64,000 bases of DNA from Basidiobolus meristosporus CBS 931.73 (taxonomy: Eukaryota; Basidiobolomycota; Basidiobolomycetes; Basidiobolales; Basidiobolaceae). The position numbers and the translations under genes were made by a program. Where the stretch lies: the NCBI GenBank assembly GCA_002104905.1, contig MCFE01000071.1, forward strand, positions 122,329-186,328. The letters run 5' to 3'. Positions 1 to 11,449 of this stretch are shown here, one piece after another. Positions within the stretch are counted from its first letter, which is position 1. Each line of letters starts with the position of its first letter. A model generated the notes under the pieces. It had not been told where the DNA came from and did not search any database. It was given only the letters and a program-made list of their open reading frames with translations.

Positions 1-1340
1 GTACCCTCTTTGAAGCTAAGAGGCTGCATTCTCTGCTGGGGCAATTGATTGTATTACACATATTATCTGCACATATTATCTCTGAACTATTAGTTGATTT
101 ATCATGGCCATAATATTTATCATATCTGCCACAGCACCTCATCACCTTCTTAACAGCTGGTACAAGTTGACACCATACTTACCAATACTGATGGTGATGA
201 TGTGGTGAAGCAGCACTTGTTGCAACAAATGTCAAAGCAAGCTGCTGTTCAACCATTTTTCTGCAGTTGTTTGTGGTGGGCTTAGCTGGGAACCCAGAGA
301 CTTTGCTTTATTTATTGGTGGTATTCATATGGAAGTGAGTAAAACCAAAGGAAAAATAGTTTTACATATATGTGTGAATGTGGAGCTACAGCATTATTTG
401 TACAACTCATTATAGTGGGTCCTTATGAAATATTTAATTATCTAAGTGCAATATTTTAAGCATCAGACTGTCTAGGGTTCACATGACTATTGATAAAAAA
501 GTGGGATAATAGCATTACATTGCTGAATTGCAAGCTGCTTACCTCATGGAAAAGACTGCTTTGATTCAATGCCATTGAAGAAGAGAATTAAGGCTACAGG
601 GCCATTGTTACAAACCTCCCTTCCATGATGCGTTGGAACAGCATAGAAAATATTACAAGGAGCACAGCTAATGGTTTGTCATTCAAGTCATAGTTGAGAG
701 CTGACTATTATCTACTGGAACTGCAATATCTGACCAGGTCACTGATGCTTATTTATATGGACTAAGCTGCATTTTTCAATTTGTACTATTTGAGTCAGGT
801 GAGTTTGTGATGGCTTTTGGCTTACCTCAGCTGTATAAATATGGGTGCAGAGTTATAGCTGTGACAAAGAAGGATCACTTATTGATTATGAGCCTATCTT
901 CCCTCTCAATAGTACCCAGCATGAGACTGGTAAAATCCCAGCAGGTAATAAGACAGCACTTGTAGAAGAAATGCCAAGAATGTTATATGGAATCAACAGA
1001 GCCCAGCAGTACAATTACTGGTGAATGGCACAATATTACTTCTAGAGATGAGGCATGCTTCTACCATTACTTGTAGTGGGGCTTTGAGGATTTACTCCCA
1101 ACTCTGGCCCAAATCATTCCAGAATGCAACTTGCCATATACTTGGCATCAATGAACAGCTATAATGTTGTTGGCAACATATGACAAGGAGACCATCCTGA
1201 AACCAGCATATGTTAACAGTTGCAAGGCTCTCACATCAGAAAATGCCACCATTGCAAGATGTCAAGCTTATTTAACACCATAAGAGGACAACCTTAAACC
1301 CTCCATATATATTCCAGTATTACCTCATCTAAGAAAGCAC
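1..1340. repeat. degenerate repeat-derived sequence, unclassified
   Basis: There is no credible open gene here. Parts of the segment recur elsewhere in the window: bases about 200-400 match the reverse complement of about 8680-8840, and about 1190-1270 match the reverse complement of about 4655-4750. CpG is nearly absent. I read it as decayed transposon DNA and could not assign a class. The short frame at 1341-1544 shows no recognisable domain. Confidence 0.5.
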
Positions 1341-2139
1341 TTGCAGTGCAACAAATATTGTGAAGGTATAAAATATTGCAGTGTGTACCAATCAAGTTCA
1401 GACAATTCCTATATAGACTCTGATAGCATTATATTGGCAGCATTACAGTCTAGAGCTAGCTCTGTACAATGCTGCCGGACCAATTTACCAAATGATATTT
1501 TCTTTTTCTACTTCCCCTTGCCCAATTCATATATTCCACTATAGAATCATCCCGCTTTATTTGCTTACACACTACTACCTTGGGTATTCCACATATAGCT
1601 CAAATCAAAAATTACTAAGTCCTCCTGCTTACTAACCTCTATGAATGTGCACACCTGCCACAATTTGCATACTTCTGTCACCTCAACTTTACAGCTTTTT
1701 AGTGTGATGCTTGCACAGTTCCCATATACCTTGTATTGCTGCTAACATATACATCTTGCAAACATATGCTTGGTTGCCGCCACTTCTGCCATGAATACCT
1801 CCTGAATATCCGCAAAGGACTGTTGGTATTAAGCCAAGATATTCCTTCTCCCTGCTGGATTCTGGTCCCCCTTATATGTGTAATCTGCTCTTGTTTGTGT
1901 GAATTTTGTATTGAATGGTGTTGAAACTGGCTTGTGACCAAGAGAAATTCAGCATACCTTGGTAAAGTTTTCCTAATAAAAATTAGTTGCTTGTTGCACC
2001 CAACCCAACTTTACATTACTTAATTGATTACCCATGCATTGGGGCTGCTTAGTTTCTTAATGTCATAGGCATAGGTGTCTCCATGTGCACATCTGTCCTC
2101 AGTATTTTGTATCTCTTCCTTGCTGTCCTCCATGTGCCA

Positions 2140-3260
2140 ACTCATCACATCCATGACAAACTTGAAGGTGATATTTCTGATGAGATTGGGATATAGTAGT
2201 GCCTGTGACTTGACTTGTCTTCCTATCACCCCACACATCTGCTCCATGGGAAACTCCCAAAAGGTGAAGCAAGGACCAATATTCTCAACACACCAAGCAA
2301 GATGGAGTATCAAATGGATACAGCAGTGGCAAAGATCTACACACTCAGCTTTATGTTTGTAATAGCACCACTCAAACACCATCACAAACTTTTTGCACAA
2401 CAGTTGTAGATGTGTCAAGTTAGCATTGGTGATATGCTTTTGGATAAATATTCCTACAATGTTCACATTTGACTCCCAATGCTTCCAATGTTCTCTTGGT
2501 AGAAATGGCTTCAGAAGGCCACTTGAATAAATACATATCCAATTTATCCAGTCCTTGCACTTGTGTTATTACATATGCATATCAATGTTGACTGGAGCCC
2601 ATAAGAAGTACTTATAGTAGAAAATACTGTGTAATATCTTGCCAATTTTTCAAGTTTCTCCAGTATCTCAAAGGGCTCATTTAGCTTGAAATGCCCCATG
2701 AACATTTTGTTCATCAGCCTAGGGATATTGCTGAAAAGCAAATGCATTGCTCCCAATGGAAAGCTTTTGCTCCAAAAGATGTCCTCTATCTTAAGTATCA
2801 CCTGCCTCCAATTAATTCCATATTCTGGCTGATGGCTTATAGATTGCCAACTTTGCTGCAATGGCATGCTGACTTCTGTATGTTCTCTCTGTGGAATGAT
2901 ATTGAACTTGATGTTGGTGCTTGGGTAATAATCACATGTGTGGGTTTTGGAGTAAGTCACCTGGTTCTCACACATCTGACAGCACTGCCATCCATTGTGC
3001 CCAGAAAAGCCAGCTATCCTCCTGATGGCTGGGGTATCTCCAATGCAGATAATAATTGGCACTTTTACATGACAGTCATTTATTGTTATAGTGCTAGAAA
3101 GCATAAAAAACTCATCTAGCAATGGATACAGGTAGCTATCCAGGCTGGGCAGGGATTTAGGCCCAGATACCAGTGAGATTACCATCAGATTTCTGCTTGG
3201 ATACTGTAAGATATGTGGCAGATTCAAGTTGATGAGAATCAGTTGCTAGCAGGATTTGCA
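2140..3260 (-). mobile_element. tnp2/Plavaka-type (CACTA-like) transposase remnant, copy 1
   Basis: The minus frame at 2544-3227 (227 residues) has the look of the tnp2 transposase core: a 'plLDEF' stretch, then an 'IIICIGDTPAIRRIAGF' segment, then 'GHNGWQCCQMC', a Cys-rich motif typical of Plavaka/tnp2 proteins of fungal CACTA elements. A second minus frame (2020-2466) continues the same coding stretch in another frame, so the gene is broken. A diverged copy lies at about 11450-12440 on the same strand. No terminal inverted repeats or target duplications could be fixed by eye. The class assignment rests on family resemblance. The element is surely defective because its frame is fragmented and only part of the usual 800-1000 residue protein remains. 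Confidence 0.6.
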
Positions 3261-3719
3261 GGTAGAGTACTTGTCTAATGAGGACTCATGAAGGGTCAAG
3301 GCAAAGGCAGGGTCATATATACCTTCAAAGTAGCCCTTACGGCTTAGCTATCTGTAAGGTTTGCCATTAAATATATCTGATATGTTTGCACTTGATTGTT
3401 ACTGGGTGCAGTACTTTGTAACTTCTGTGGTAATGGAAAGTATTCCATTACTACAATATCTCTAAACCAATATTGCACTCATTTCTTTATTTTGCTTTTT
3501 GCTATTGTAACACACAAGTGAAAGATCAAGAATTTCCAACTTTGAAGAACAAATGCTCCAGACCCTGCAAGCAATCCACCCAAGAATATTATGTCATACA
3601 GAACACGTAGTAGCCAACACATGTTTCAAATTACAGCTCATTTGAAGCAGTACTTAAGGAGTTATGACCAAATGAGTCCAATTATTATATATACTATGCC
3701 TTATTGCTAGAATTACTAT

Positions 3720-3840
3720 GGTGACTTTGATCGCGTGTAACTTTCGAACCAGCCAATAAAATCACGTGAAATTCTCACAGGTGCTGCGCCTATGTCCGAT
3801 CTGCGCCACTGCAAAATTTTAGCTTTGTATCACGTGTATT
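3720..3840. other. CpG-containing patch inside CpG-depleted repeat DNA
   Basis: About 120 bases hold roughly eight CpG dinucleotides, including two CACGTG palindromes (near 3773 and 3831) and TTCGAA. The surrounding 3.7 kb holds about seven in total. It could be a recently inserted or conserved piece, perhaps the promoter of a mobile element, because an AT-rich leader follows. No gene is visible. Confidence 0.4.
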
Positions 3841-4084
3841 GCTTATGCAATTGCCCAAAAACTTTGATCCTTCAAAATTCTCATATATATGACTTCCCCA
3901 GCTGAAAAATAAAGAGGGAGCCTCTCTTTCCAGAATCTCCACACTACAATTACAAGTTTAAAGGTTATAAGACTTCCCCTGCATCACTTGCACTGTTGAG
4001 TATTTTGACTTTGATTGGTACTACATCAGTAAAGAGACTGCAAAGCTCACAAGAATCCAATCTAAGTTCTACAAGAAACTACCA

Positions 4085-4250
4085 CTTTTCTGTCAGAAAA
4101 GTCCCCTCTAAGAAACCCCTTTACTCTAAAGACACCCCTTTAGAGACCCCTTTAAGAAACCCCTTTACTCTAAAGAAGCCCCTTTAGACACCCCTTTAGG
4201 TCTAAAGACCCCTTTAGAGACTTCTACAACACACCCCTTTAGGTTGAAGG
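4085..4250. repeat. imperfect tandem array of CCCCTTTAG/CTCTAAAG motifs
   Basis: Within about 165 bases the motif CCCCTTTA(G/C) recurs roughly nine times, often paired with CTCTAAAG or TCTAAAG, its near reverse complement. Spacing varies from about 10 to 25 bases. The array can therefore fold into several alternative hairpins. It sits in AT-rich transposon-derived DNA and I see no gene in it. Confidence 0.65.
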
Positions 4251-5201
4251 GGAGTTCAGAATTTCCATATCAGGAAATATTTTCTCAGAAAGGAAAGTGA
4301 CTTCCAAATAAGGAAAAGTTACTATAAAAGTAAATAAGCCCATTAGTCAACAGAAGGTCAGAACACTGCTGTAGAAGTGATAAACACTGCCTACAGTATA
4401 TTTTGAGCCCAAGATTGAGGAAATTAGTGAAAGTTATATCTTCTATCGGTATATCAAACTCCCAATAAACTATTTCAGTATTAGCATACTGGAAGTTGTT
4501 GTATATTGTTGATTAGCCTCTACATTGTAGAACAAGCCCCAAACTAATCATAATACAACACAACACTTCACAATATTTGTTGGACTGCATGAGCTTCTTC
4601 ACACATGGTATTACTGGAATATATCCAGAGTGTGCACAATGCTCTCACCCAATGGTTGTGGATTCCTGACAAGTTGGACACCTTGCAATGGTGGCATTTT
4701 CTGACGTGAATGTCATGCAATTGTTAACACATACTGGTATTGGGATGGTCTCTGGTTTATATGTTGCCAGCCACATGACAGTTTTCCAGTTATACTATGT
4801 AGATAGTAAGTTGCATCTCAGGATGATTTTGGCAAGAAGTAGTAGTAAGTCCTCAAAGCTCCCATAACTGATATTAGTGAAAACATGCCACTTGTCTAGT
4901 CATAACATCACATCATTTACCAGTATATGGATTACTGAGCGCACAATCCATCAGTGAGCCTGCTTCTTCAGAGCTATCACTCTGCATGCCATATTCAGAC
5001 GGCTGGGGTGAGCCTAAATGTGTTATAAACTCACCTGACTCAGTTTGCACAATGTGACAAGTACAGCCAGATGCTGTTATAGAAGTGTCATGGGGCCAGC
5101 AAGATATTGTTTGTATAGCTGTGACTGGCCAATGGTCAAATATGACTTGTATGGTAAAAAACTGGCAATGATCCTTGTAATACCTCCTATGCTGTCTGCG
5201 T

Positions 5202-5654
5202 TGTGGTGGTGTATAAATCCAAGGGAGAGATATGTCCAACACTTCTCAAGTGTTTTGTGTGTGGGGTGTTCACTGGGTACAATAACCTCTGGCAAAAGCT
5301 TGCTAGGAATACTTGGGTTCTGTCTCAAATCTAATGTGATGAGGAATAAAGCCACAAGCATGTCAAGGGAAAACTATTGAGCTACAATCCCCAACTTAAT
5401 TGGTGTCTTAACAAAAGTATGTGCTGGGTTCAGCATTCTTTGAGATGACAATGTACTAAAGCTTCCAAAGTCAAAACAACTGTAAACTCCACCAGCAGCA
5501 ACTTGATAAGAATGCAGCTGTGGTCAATAGTTACAAAGACAGAAAAGTATCTTTGCCTGTACAAGAACAAACTTGGGAAAGAATCAAATATAATAGAAGA
5601 TACCTACTCTGAGTACTCCTTACAAGCAGTGCCTTCAAGGTCAGTTGGCTGTCA
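5202..5654 (+). mobile_element. repeat module P, copy 1
   Basis: This 453-bp module begins TGTGGTGGTGTATAA and ends GTTGGCTGTCA. It recurs as copy 2 (reverse, 6276-6728) and copy 3 (7596-8047) with only scattered substitutions. Short open frames run through it on both strands (for example 5503-5745), but none resembles a known protein well. In this copy the module is followed, after GCAC, by module Q in the TGTAG-first orientation. Confidence 0.7.
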
Positions 5655-5658
5655 GCAC

Positions 5659-6270
5659 TGTAGTAGGATGACAGTGACACCCACTGACAGATGTGCTCAT
5701 TCCCATATTTTCTACTTCCCTATTTCTCTACTACCCTTATTTTAGTTTTATCCTGTTTGTCTTACCTGATCAGTAATATCCCATAAGCTGGTTGACTATC
5801 ACACCTGCTTACCTTATTGCATAAGTATCCCCCACTTTATGTAAGATTACTGGCAGTAAGTGCCTCTATATTAGGCAAGTACCCATGCCAGTACCCGTGA
5901 CACATGAATAACCTGTGTCACCATCCCTATCATTCCCATGCCATATATGGTATCCCTATGTTACACAGGTTACAGAGTACTGCTTTCTGATTGGTTGGAT
6001 GCGCTGTGCCTCTTAGAACCTTCCAGCACTTACTTAGACCATTCTTAGGTCATTCTGATGTAATTAAGATTTCTATTGATATCCGGAATCTTCTGGAACA
6101 CCTTGATTAGTTATCACTTAACCAGTAAGAAAAGTATATAAGGGAGGCTATCCCTCAACAATATATTATCATCCCTTTTATTGGTATACCAACTTGTTGA
6201 TTAGTGTGATCACTGCTACCTGCTGCTACCTGAACTTCCAACCCCAGACCACAGGACACTCCCTGAAAAC
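5659..6270 (+). mobile_element. repeat module Q, copy A (LTR-like)
   Basis: This 612-bp module begins TGTAGTAGG and ends near CTCCCTGAAAAC. It carries a TATA-like GTATATAAGGGAGG about 140 bases from its end, as an LTR promoter would. Flanks are AGCAC on the left and CATGC on the right, so this copy has no matching target duplication. The right flank is the reverse complement of the GCATG that brackets copy B, which suggests rearrangement between copies. Confidence 0.6.
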
Positions 6271-6275
6271 CATGC

Positions 6276-6728
6276 TGACAGCCAACTGACCTTGAAGGCA
6301 CTACTTGTGAGGAATACTCAGAGTAGGTATCTTCTATTATATTTGATTTTTTCCCAAGTTTGTTCTTGTACAGGCAAAGATACTTTTCTGTCTTTGTAAC
6401 TATTGACCACAGCTGCATTCTTATCAAGTTGCTGCTGGTGGAGTTTACAGTTGTTTTGACCTTGGAAGCTTTAGTACATTGTCATCTCAAAGAACGCTGA
6501 ACCCAGTACATACTTTTGTTAAGACACCAACTAAGTTGGGGATTGTAGCTCAATAGTTTTCCCATGACATGCTTGTGGCTTTATTCCTCATCACATTAGA
6601 TTTGAGACAGAACCCAAGTATTCCTAGCAAGCTTTTGCCAGAGGTTATTGTACCCAGTGAACACCCCACACACAAAACACTTGAGAAGTGTTGGACATAT
6701 CTCTCCCTTGGACTTATACACCACCACA
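6276..6728 (-). mobile_element. repeat module P, copy 2 (inverted)
   Basis: This is the reverse complement of module P copy 1. Copies 1 and 2 form a long inverted repeat (arms of about 453 bp) with module Q copy A as the spacer. The pair could extrude a very large hairpin. Confidence 0.7.
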
Positions 6729-6733
6729 GCATG

Positions 6734-7345
6734 GTTTCCTGGGAGTGTCCTGTGGTCTGGGGTTGGAAGTTCAGGTAGCAGCAGGTAGCAGTGATCACAC
6801 TAATCAACAAGTTGGTATACTGATAAAATGGATGATAATATATTGTTGAGGGATAGCCTCCCTTATATACTTTTCTTACTGGTTAAGTGATTACTAATCA
6901 TGGTGTTCCAGAAGGTTCCAGATATCAATAGAAATCTCAATGACATCAGAATTACTAAGAATGTTCTGAGTAGGTGCTGGAATGCTCTAAGAGGTACTGC
7001 ACATCCAACCAATCAGGAATCAGTACTCTCAAACATGTGTGACATAGGGATACCATATATGGTATGGAAATGATAGGGATGGTGACATGGGTTGATCATG
7101 TGTCATGGGCACTGCTGCGGGTACTTGTCCAATATAGAAGCACTTACTGCTAGTAATCATACATAAAGTGAGGCATAACTTATGCAATAAGTTAAGCAGG
7201 TGTGATAGTTAACTGGCTTATGGGATAGTACAGATCAGGTAAGACAAATGGGATAAAACTAAAATAAGGGGAGTATAGAAATAGGGAAGTAGAAAATATA
7301 GGAATGTGCACATCTGTCAGTGGGTGTCATTGTGACCCCACTACA
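6734..7345 (-). mobile_element. repeat module Q, copy B with 5-bp target duplication
   Basis: This is a 612-bp copy of module Q in reverse orientation, reading TGTAGTGGGG... to ...CCAGGAAAC on the minus strand. It is bounded by a perfect GCATG at 6729-6733 and 7346-7350. A 5-bp duplication, a TG start and an internal TATA box suit a solo LTR, but the end is AAAC rather than CA, so the class stays open. Confidence 0.6.
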
Positions 7346-7595
7346 GCATGCTTCATGACTGAGAGGCTTGTACAATAGCCACATGGTCTTTTTTTCTTCT
7401 CTTATGGTCTTGGACCAAAGCAGTCTTGCTCATGGGGAAAACAGTTTGACACCCAACATAATGCTGTTATATCACTTTTCGGTCAGTACTTATGTGAGTT
7501 TAAGACAGTCTTGGATTTGATACATTGCACCTACATGAATGTAAGATTCAATGATGACCTGCCATAGTAAGCATTATGAATAAAGTTGTGGCGCT

Positions 7596-8047
7596 GTGGT
7601 GGTGTATAAGTCCAAGGGAGAGATACATCCAACACTTCTCAAGTGTTTTGTGTGTGGGGTGTTCACTGGGTGCAATTACCTCTGGCAAAAGCTTGCTAGG
7701 AATACTTGGGTTCTGTCTCTAATCTAATGTGAAGGGGAATAAAGCCACAAGCTTGTCAAGGGAAAACTATTGAGCTACAATCCCCAACTTAGTTGGCGTC
7801 TTAACAAAAGTATGTGCTGGGTTCAGCGTCCTTTGAGATGACAATGTACTAAAGCTTCCAAAGTCAAAACAACTGTAAACTCCACCAGCAGGGACTTGAT
7901 AAGAATGCAGCTTTGGTCAATAGTTACAAAGACAGAAAAGTATCTTTGCCTGTACAAGAACAAACTTGGGAAAGAATCAAATATAATAAAAGATACCTAC
8001 TCTGAGTATTCCTCACAAGTAGTGCCTCCAAGGTCAGTTGGCTGTCA
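7596..8047 (+). mobile_element. repeat module P, copy 3
   Basis: This is the third copy of module P (452 bp), preceded by GGCGC and followed by GCGCA and then module Q copy C in reverse. The P + reversed-Q unit from 7596 to 8665 has ends TGTGGTGG and CCACTACA, which are imperfect inverted repeats, and GCGC occurs on both outer sides. That makes a single 1.07-kb DNA transposon or MITE a real alternative to solo LTRs. Confidence 0.65.
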
Positions 8048-8052
8048 GCGCA

Positions 8053-8665
8053 GTTTCCTGGGAGTGTCCTGTGGTCTAGGATTGGAAGTTCAGGTAGCAG
8101 CAGGTAGCAATGATCACACTAATCAACAAGTCGGTATATTGATAAAAGGGATGATGATTTATTGTTAAGGGATAGCCTCCCTTATATACTTTTCTCACTG
8201 GCTAAGTGATTACTAATCATGGTGTTCCAGAAGGTTCCGGAGATCAATAGAAATCTTAATGACATCAGAATAACCTAAGAATGTTCTAAGTAGGTGCCGG
8301 ATGGTTCTAAGAGGCACAGCACATCCAACCAATCAGGAATCAGTATTCTGAAACCTGTGTAACATGGGGATACCATATATGGTATGGAAATGGTAGGGAT
8401 GGTGACACGGGCTGATCATGTGTCACGGGTACTGGCGCGGGTACTTGCCTTATATAGAAGTACTTATAGCTAGTAATCTTACATAAAGTGAGGGGTAACT
8501 TATGCAATAAGGTAAGCAGGTGTGATAGTCAACCGGCTTATGGGATAGTACTGATTGGGTAAGACAAATGGGATAAAACTAAAATAAGTGTAGTAGAGAT
8601 ATAGGGAAGTAGAAAATAAGGGAATGAGCACATCTGTCAGTGGGTGTCACTGTCACCCCACTACA
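8053..8665 (-). mobile_element. repeat module Q, copy C
   Basis: This is a 613-bp reverse copy of module Q flanked by GCGCA (8048-8052) and GCGCC (8666-8670), a 4-of-5 match. It interrupts the repeat that also occurs near the window start: the sequence right of 8666, reversed, aligns with bases about 230-390. This insertion is therefore younger than that repeat. Confidence 0.6.
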
Positions 8666-8900
8666 GCGCCACATACACATGTTTATGTAGCACCATTTCC
8701 CCTTTTGTGTGACTTGCTTCCATATATATGCCGCTAGAAAATAAAGCAAAGTTGTCAGATTCCCAGTCAAACCCCACCACTGACAGCCACAGGAGAATGG
8801 CTGGACAACAGCTTGTTTTGACATTCAGTGCAATAAGTGGGGCTACAACCACAAAAGGCCCTGTGGACAGTGTGCCCATTGAAGGGAATTATGTGGACTC
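8666..8900 (-). repeat. copy of the repeat seen at about 200-400
   Basis: The minus strand of this stretch matches about 200-400 of the + strand over about 170 bases. A minus frame (8661-8879) contains 'FVVVAPLIALNVKTSCC', faintly like a helicase motif, but the other copy does not keep that frame, so I give no function. Confidence 0.5.
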
Positions 8901-9198
8901 CTCAGGCTTTCAGTCAAGTAGGAAATTGGGAATCTCTGTGAAGCTGCAAACTGACCATAATGCTGACATAATAAGATAAAGCCCACAAAAAAATCTATGA
9001 CAGCATGGGAGGGAGAAAATTTAGTGTTTATACCAAAGCCTAAATATCAAGACATTGCAGATGCATAAAATCATTGAGTGCAATGATGAAGAGTGGGCTA
9101 ATATTCAAGAGGCTTATAGAAGTCTAGTGTGCCAACACCTTAAAGCCCACATACCATGGGATCATCAGTAACTTGAGGCTAAGCAGAATGCGCTTGAC

Positions 9199-10168
9199 TT
9201 GTCCCATGAGCATTCTCCTGGATTCAAACAAGTAAACGGGTTTTGGGCCAGCATTGGTATACTAAAAAAGTATCTGACAAATAGCAGAAAATATCAAAGG
9301 CAGAAGAACAATGGTGCAATGTCTCAATACCAGTGGTTTCCTCAAGTACCTGCTACAAGCAGTGCCAAAAGCTCCAAACAAGTGTCAAAGAGGCATCAGG
9401 TGGCTGGAAGAGTGACAACAAGGGAGAAGCACACAGACACAGATGCATTAGCACAACATTTACCAAGGAAAAGCTTAGTTCTACTCAACAAGCACTAAGT
9501 CAAAGAAGCAGTGAAGAACCTGGCAATATTAAAGAAAGTGGCTACCTCAGGAACCTGTCACAGCATGGGCTGAGAGCTCAACAAAGCAGAAAGAAGCATC
9601 AGGTTACCTGCAGAGGGCCAGCAAGTGACAAGCAGGCCAAAACATATATATCAGAGCAGCATTTATCAAGGGAAAACATAGTTCAATGCAAGAAGCACTC
9701 AGACGCAGTGAAAGACCTGGTGGTGATAAAGGGGAAGGTAAAGGGGAAAAAGTCTACCTAAGCCAGAGACAGGGAAGTGTGAGAAAGAAGCTGTAGTTCT
9801 TACCAACTAATGCTATGAGTATAGAGCAGACTGAATTCCCTCATAGCCAAGAAAAGTTAACAGCAAAAAAACAGCTGTTTTCACAAGAGTTGCAAGTGCA
9901 GCCAGTTGGGCTACACCCCAGTGAGGTCAATGAGTTTGCCAAGAAAAGCAATTTGTCTATTACTGCCTCCATGTTCTCCATTGTAGACCAAGTGGAGATT
10001 CCATTTACAGACAATGAAACAATGTCAAGAACTCATAAGACTATTGCAATGCCTAAATTGGAATTTTGGAACATTAACAGGCACACTAAGAGGTTGCAGC
10101 ACTTCTTCAAGAGTAGGGCTCAGGAAAACACACCTGAATACTGCAAAGACTGGCAGATCAGGTGCTAG
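9199..10168 (+). pseudogene. fragmented Lys/Ser/Gln-rich frames of unknown origin
   Basis: Three overlapping or adjacent + frames (9199-9498, 9333-9761, 9815-10168) encode low-complexity Ser-, Lys- and Gln-rich protein broken by frameshifts. They lie in the CpG-poor repeat block and look like one decayed coding region of a mobile element. No domain is recognisable. The last part (about 10140-10260) is repeated at about 12450-12565. Confidence 0.35.
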
Positions 10169-10265
10169 ACCTTGCAGTGCCAGCTGAAGACCAGGATGTA
10201 TGGGAACCAGTGAATGAACAGTGGCATAAAGCTGCACAGTTCCTGCCAAGGTCATGGAAAATGGG
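10140..10265. repeat. dispersed repeat fragment, pairs with 12450-12565
   Basis: The sequence starting TGCAAAGACTGGCAGAT and running through the 'ATGTATGGGAACCAGTGAA' stretch recurs in direct orientation at about 12450-12565 with about 85% identity by eye. A following piece at about 10976-11080 recurs at about 12590-12690. Both pairs keep the same order, so they are two decayed copies of one longer element. Between 10270 and 11450 I see nothing else with a recognisable function. Confidence 0.55.
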
Positions 10266-11449
10266 CATTACAGCCAGTTGTATCCAAGAGAAAGTGTAAT
10301 AAAACTCTTGAATGGTTTAACTGAACCAAAGGGACAATTAAGTGCCGAATCTTAGAATTGTCAGAGTGTGGCGGAAATATTAGCAGAAAGATTCTGATCT
10401 AATATTGGTCTTGGATATAGCTGGGTTGGCTATAAAGACAATGATATTTGTTTGCTAGGCAGGCTAGGCTTGGTGTTCTTTGGAGTGCTAGATCTACCAG
10501 GCTTAGATAGAAACAAGAACAGAATTGTTGGATTCTTATTTTTGCTGAGACAGAATCTTAATTTTGTTGTGACACACACTAAACCAAAAGGTTCAGTAAA
10601 CTTTATTTATACTTTTCTAATCAAGTTGAATTAGTAAGCACCAAGGGACTGGATTGATTGAAATCAATTTGGGTGTTGATAAGTGCATAAGATAAATGAA
10701 AATTACATCATCAATCAACTGGTGTCTTGGCAACTGCACAGTGGTTGGATAGATCTCAGATGACTAATTACCTGGGAAGGCTTGGCAGATAGGTTGATAA
10801 TGTAATGACCATTTGAAAATAGATCAGGTGTGATAGCTAAAAATAGATTCTGAGGTGGGATAAAATAAACTGTAACTGGGATTTGTTATGTTTGGGTTAG
10901 GGAAAATCAGTTAGGGTACTAGATTTTCAAATGGAGTAAAATTGGCTAAGTTTTAAATGTTGATGCACAACACAGCCAAAATACTTATTGAATGGTTGAT
11001 CTTGGTGGAATTACTTGTTGAGTATGGGGTTGGGCTTAATGTGACTGTTGGGCATAGGGACTTGTATAGGTCAATACAGTTGGCAGCTGAGGTACAATGA
11101 AGCTTAAACAAATATAAATCAATTTGTATGCATGAAAAGTAAGAGAACTGGTTTAGTCAGGAAGTAAGGAGTGTGAAAAAGAGGCAATAGCCAAGCAATG
11201 CAAGCAAGTGTAGGAGGTTATTGAGTTTCCAGGATCAGAAAGTGAGAGAACTGGCAGAGGACCAATCAGAAGCCACTTATGTATTGTTGTGATGAAAAAC
11301 TTTGACCACGTTTTTTGTAAAATCTGGGGTGCAAATATTTTTTAATTGTCATTGCATGGTGTCCTGATGTGATCAATACCTCTTTATCATGGGCCTTTAA
11401 TTCTGTGATGGCCTTTTGATTCGGTCAATATAGTTGTTTCTCATAGGGC

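Noticed and set aside
4913-5361. Minus frames possibly like a Harbinger (DDE_4) transposase
   Set aside because: Only a loose 'VIFDHWPV...WPHD' resemblance; the overlapping frames disagree and the catalytic triad cannot be traced.
8661-8879. Minus frame with 'FVVVAPLIALN', like a RecQ/DEAD helicase motif Ia region
   Set aside because: Only one short motif resembles helicases, the homologous copy near 200-400 does not preserve the frame, and no Walker A or DEAH box was found.
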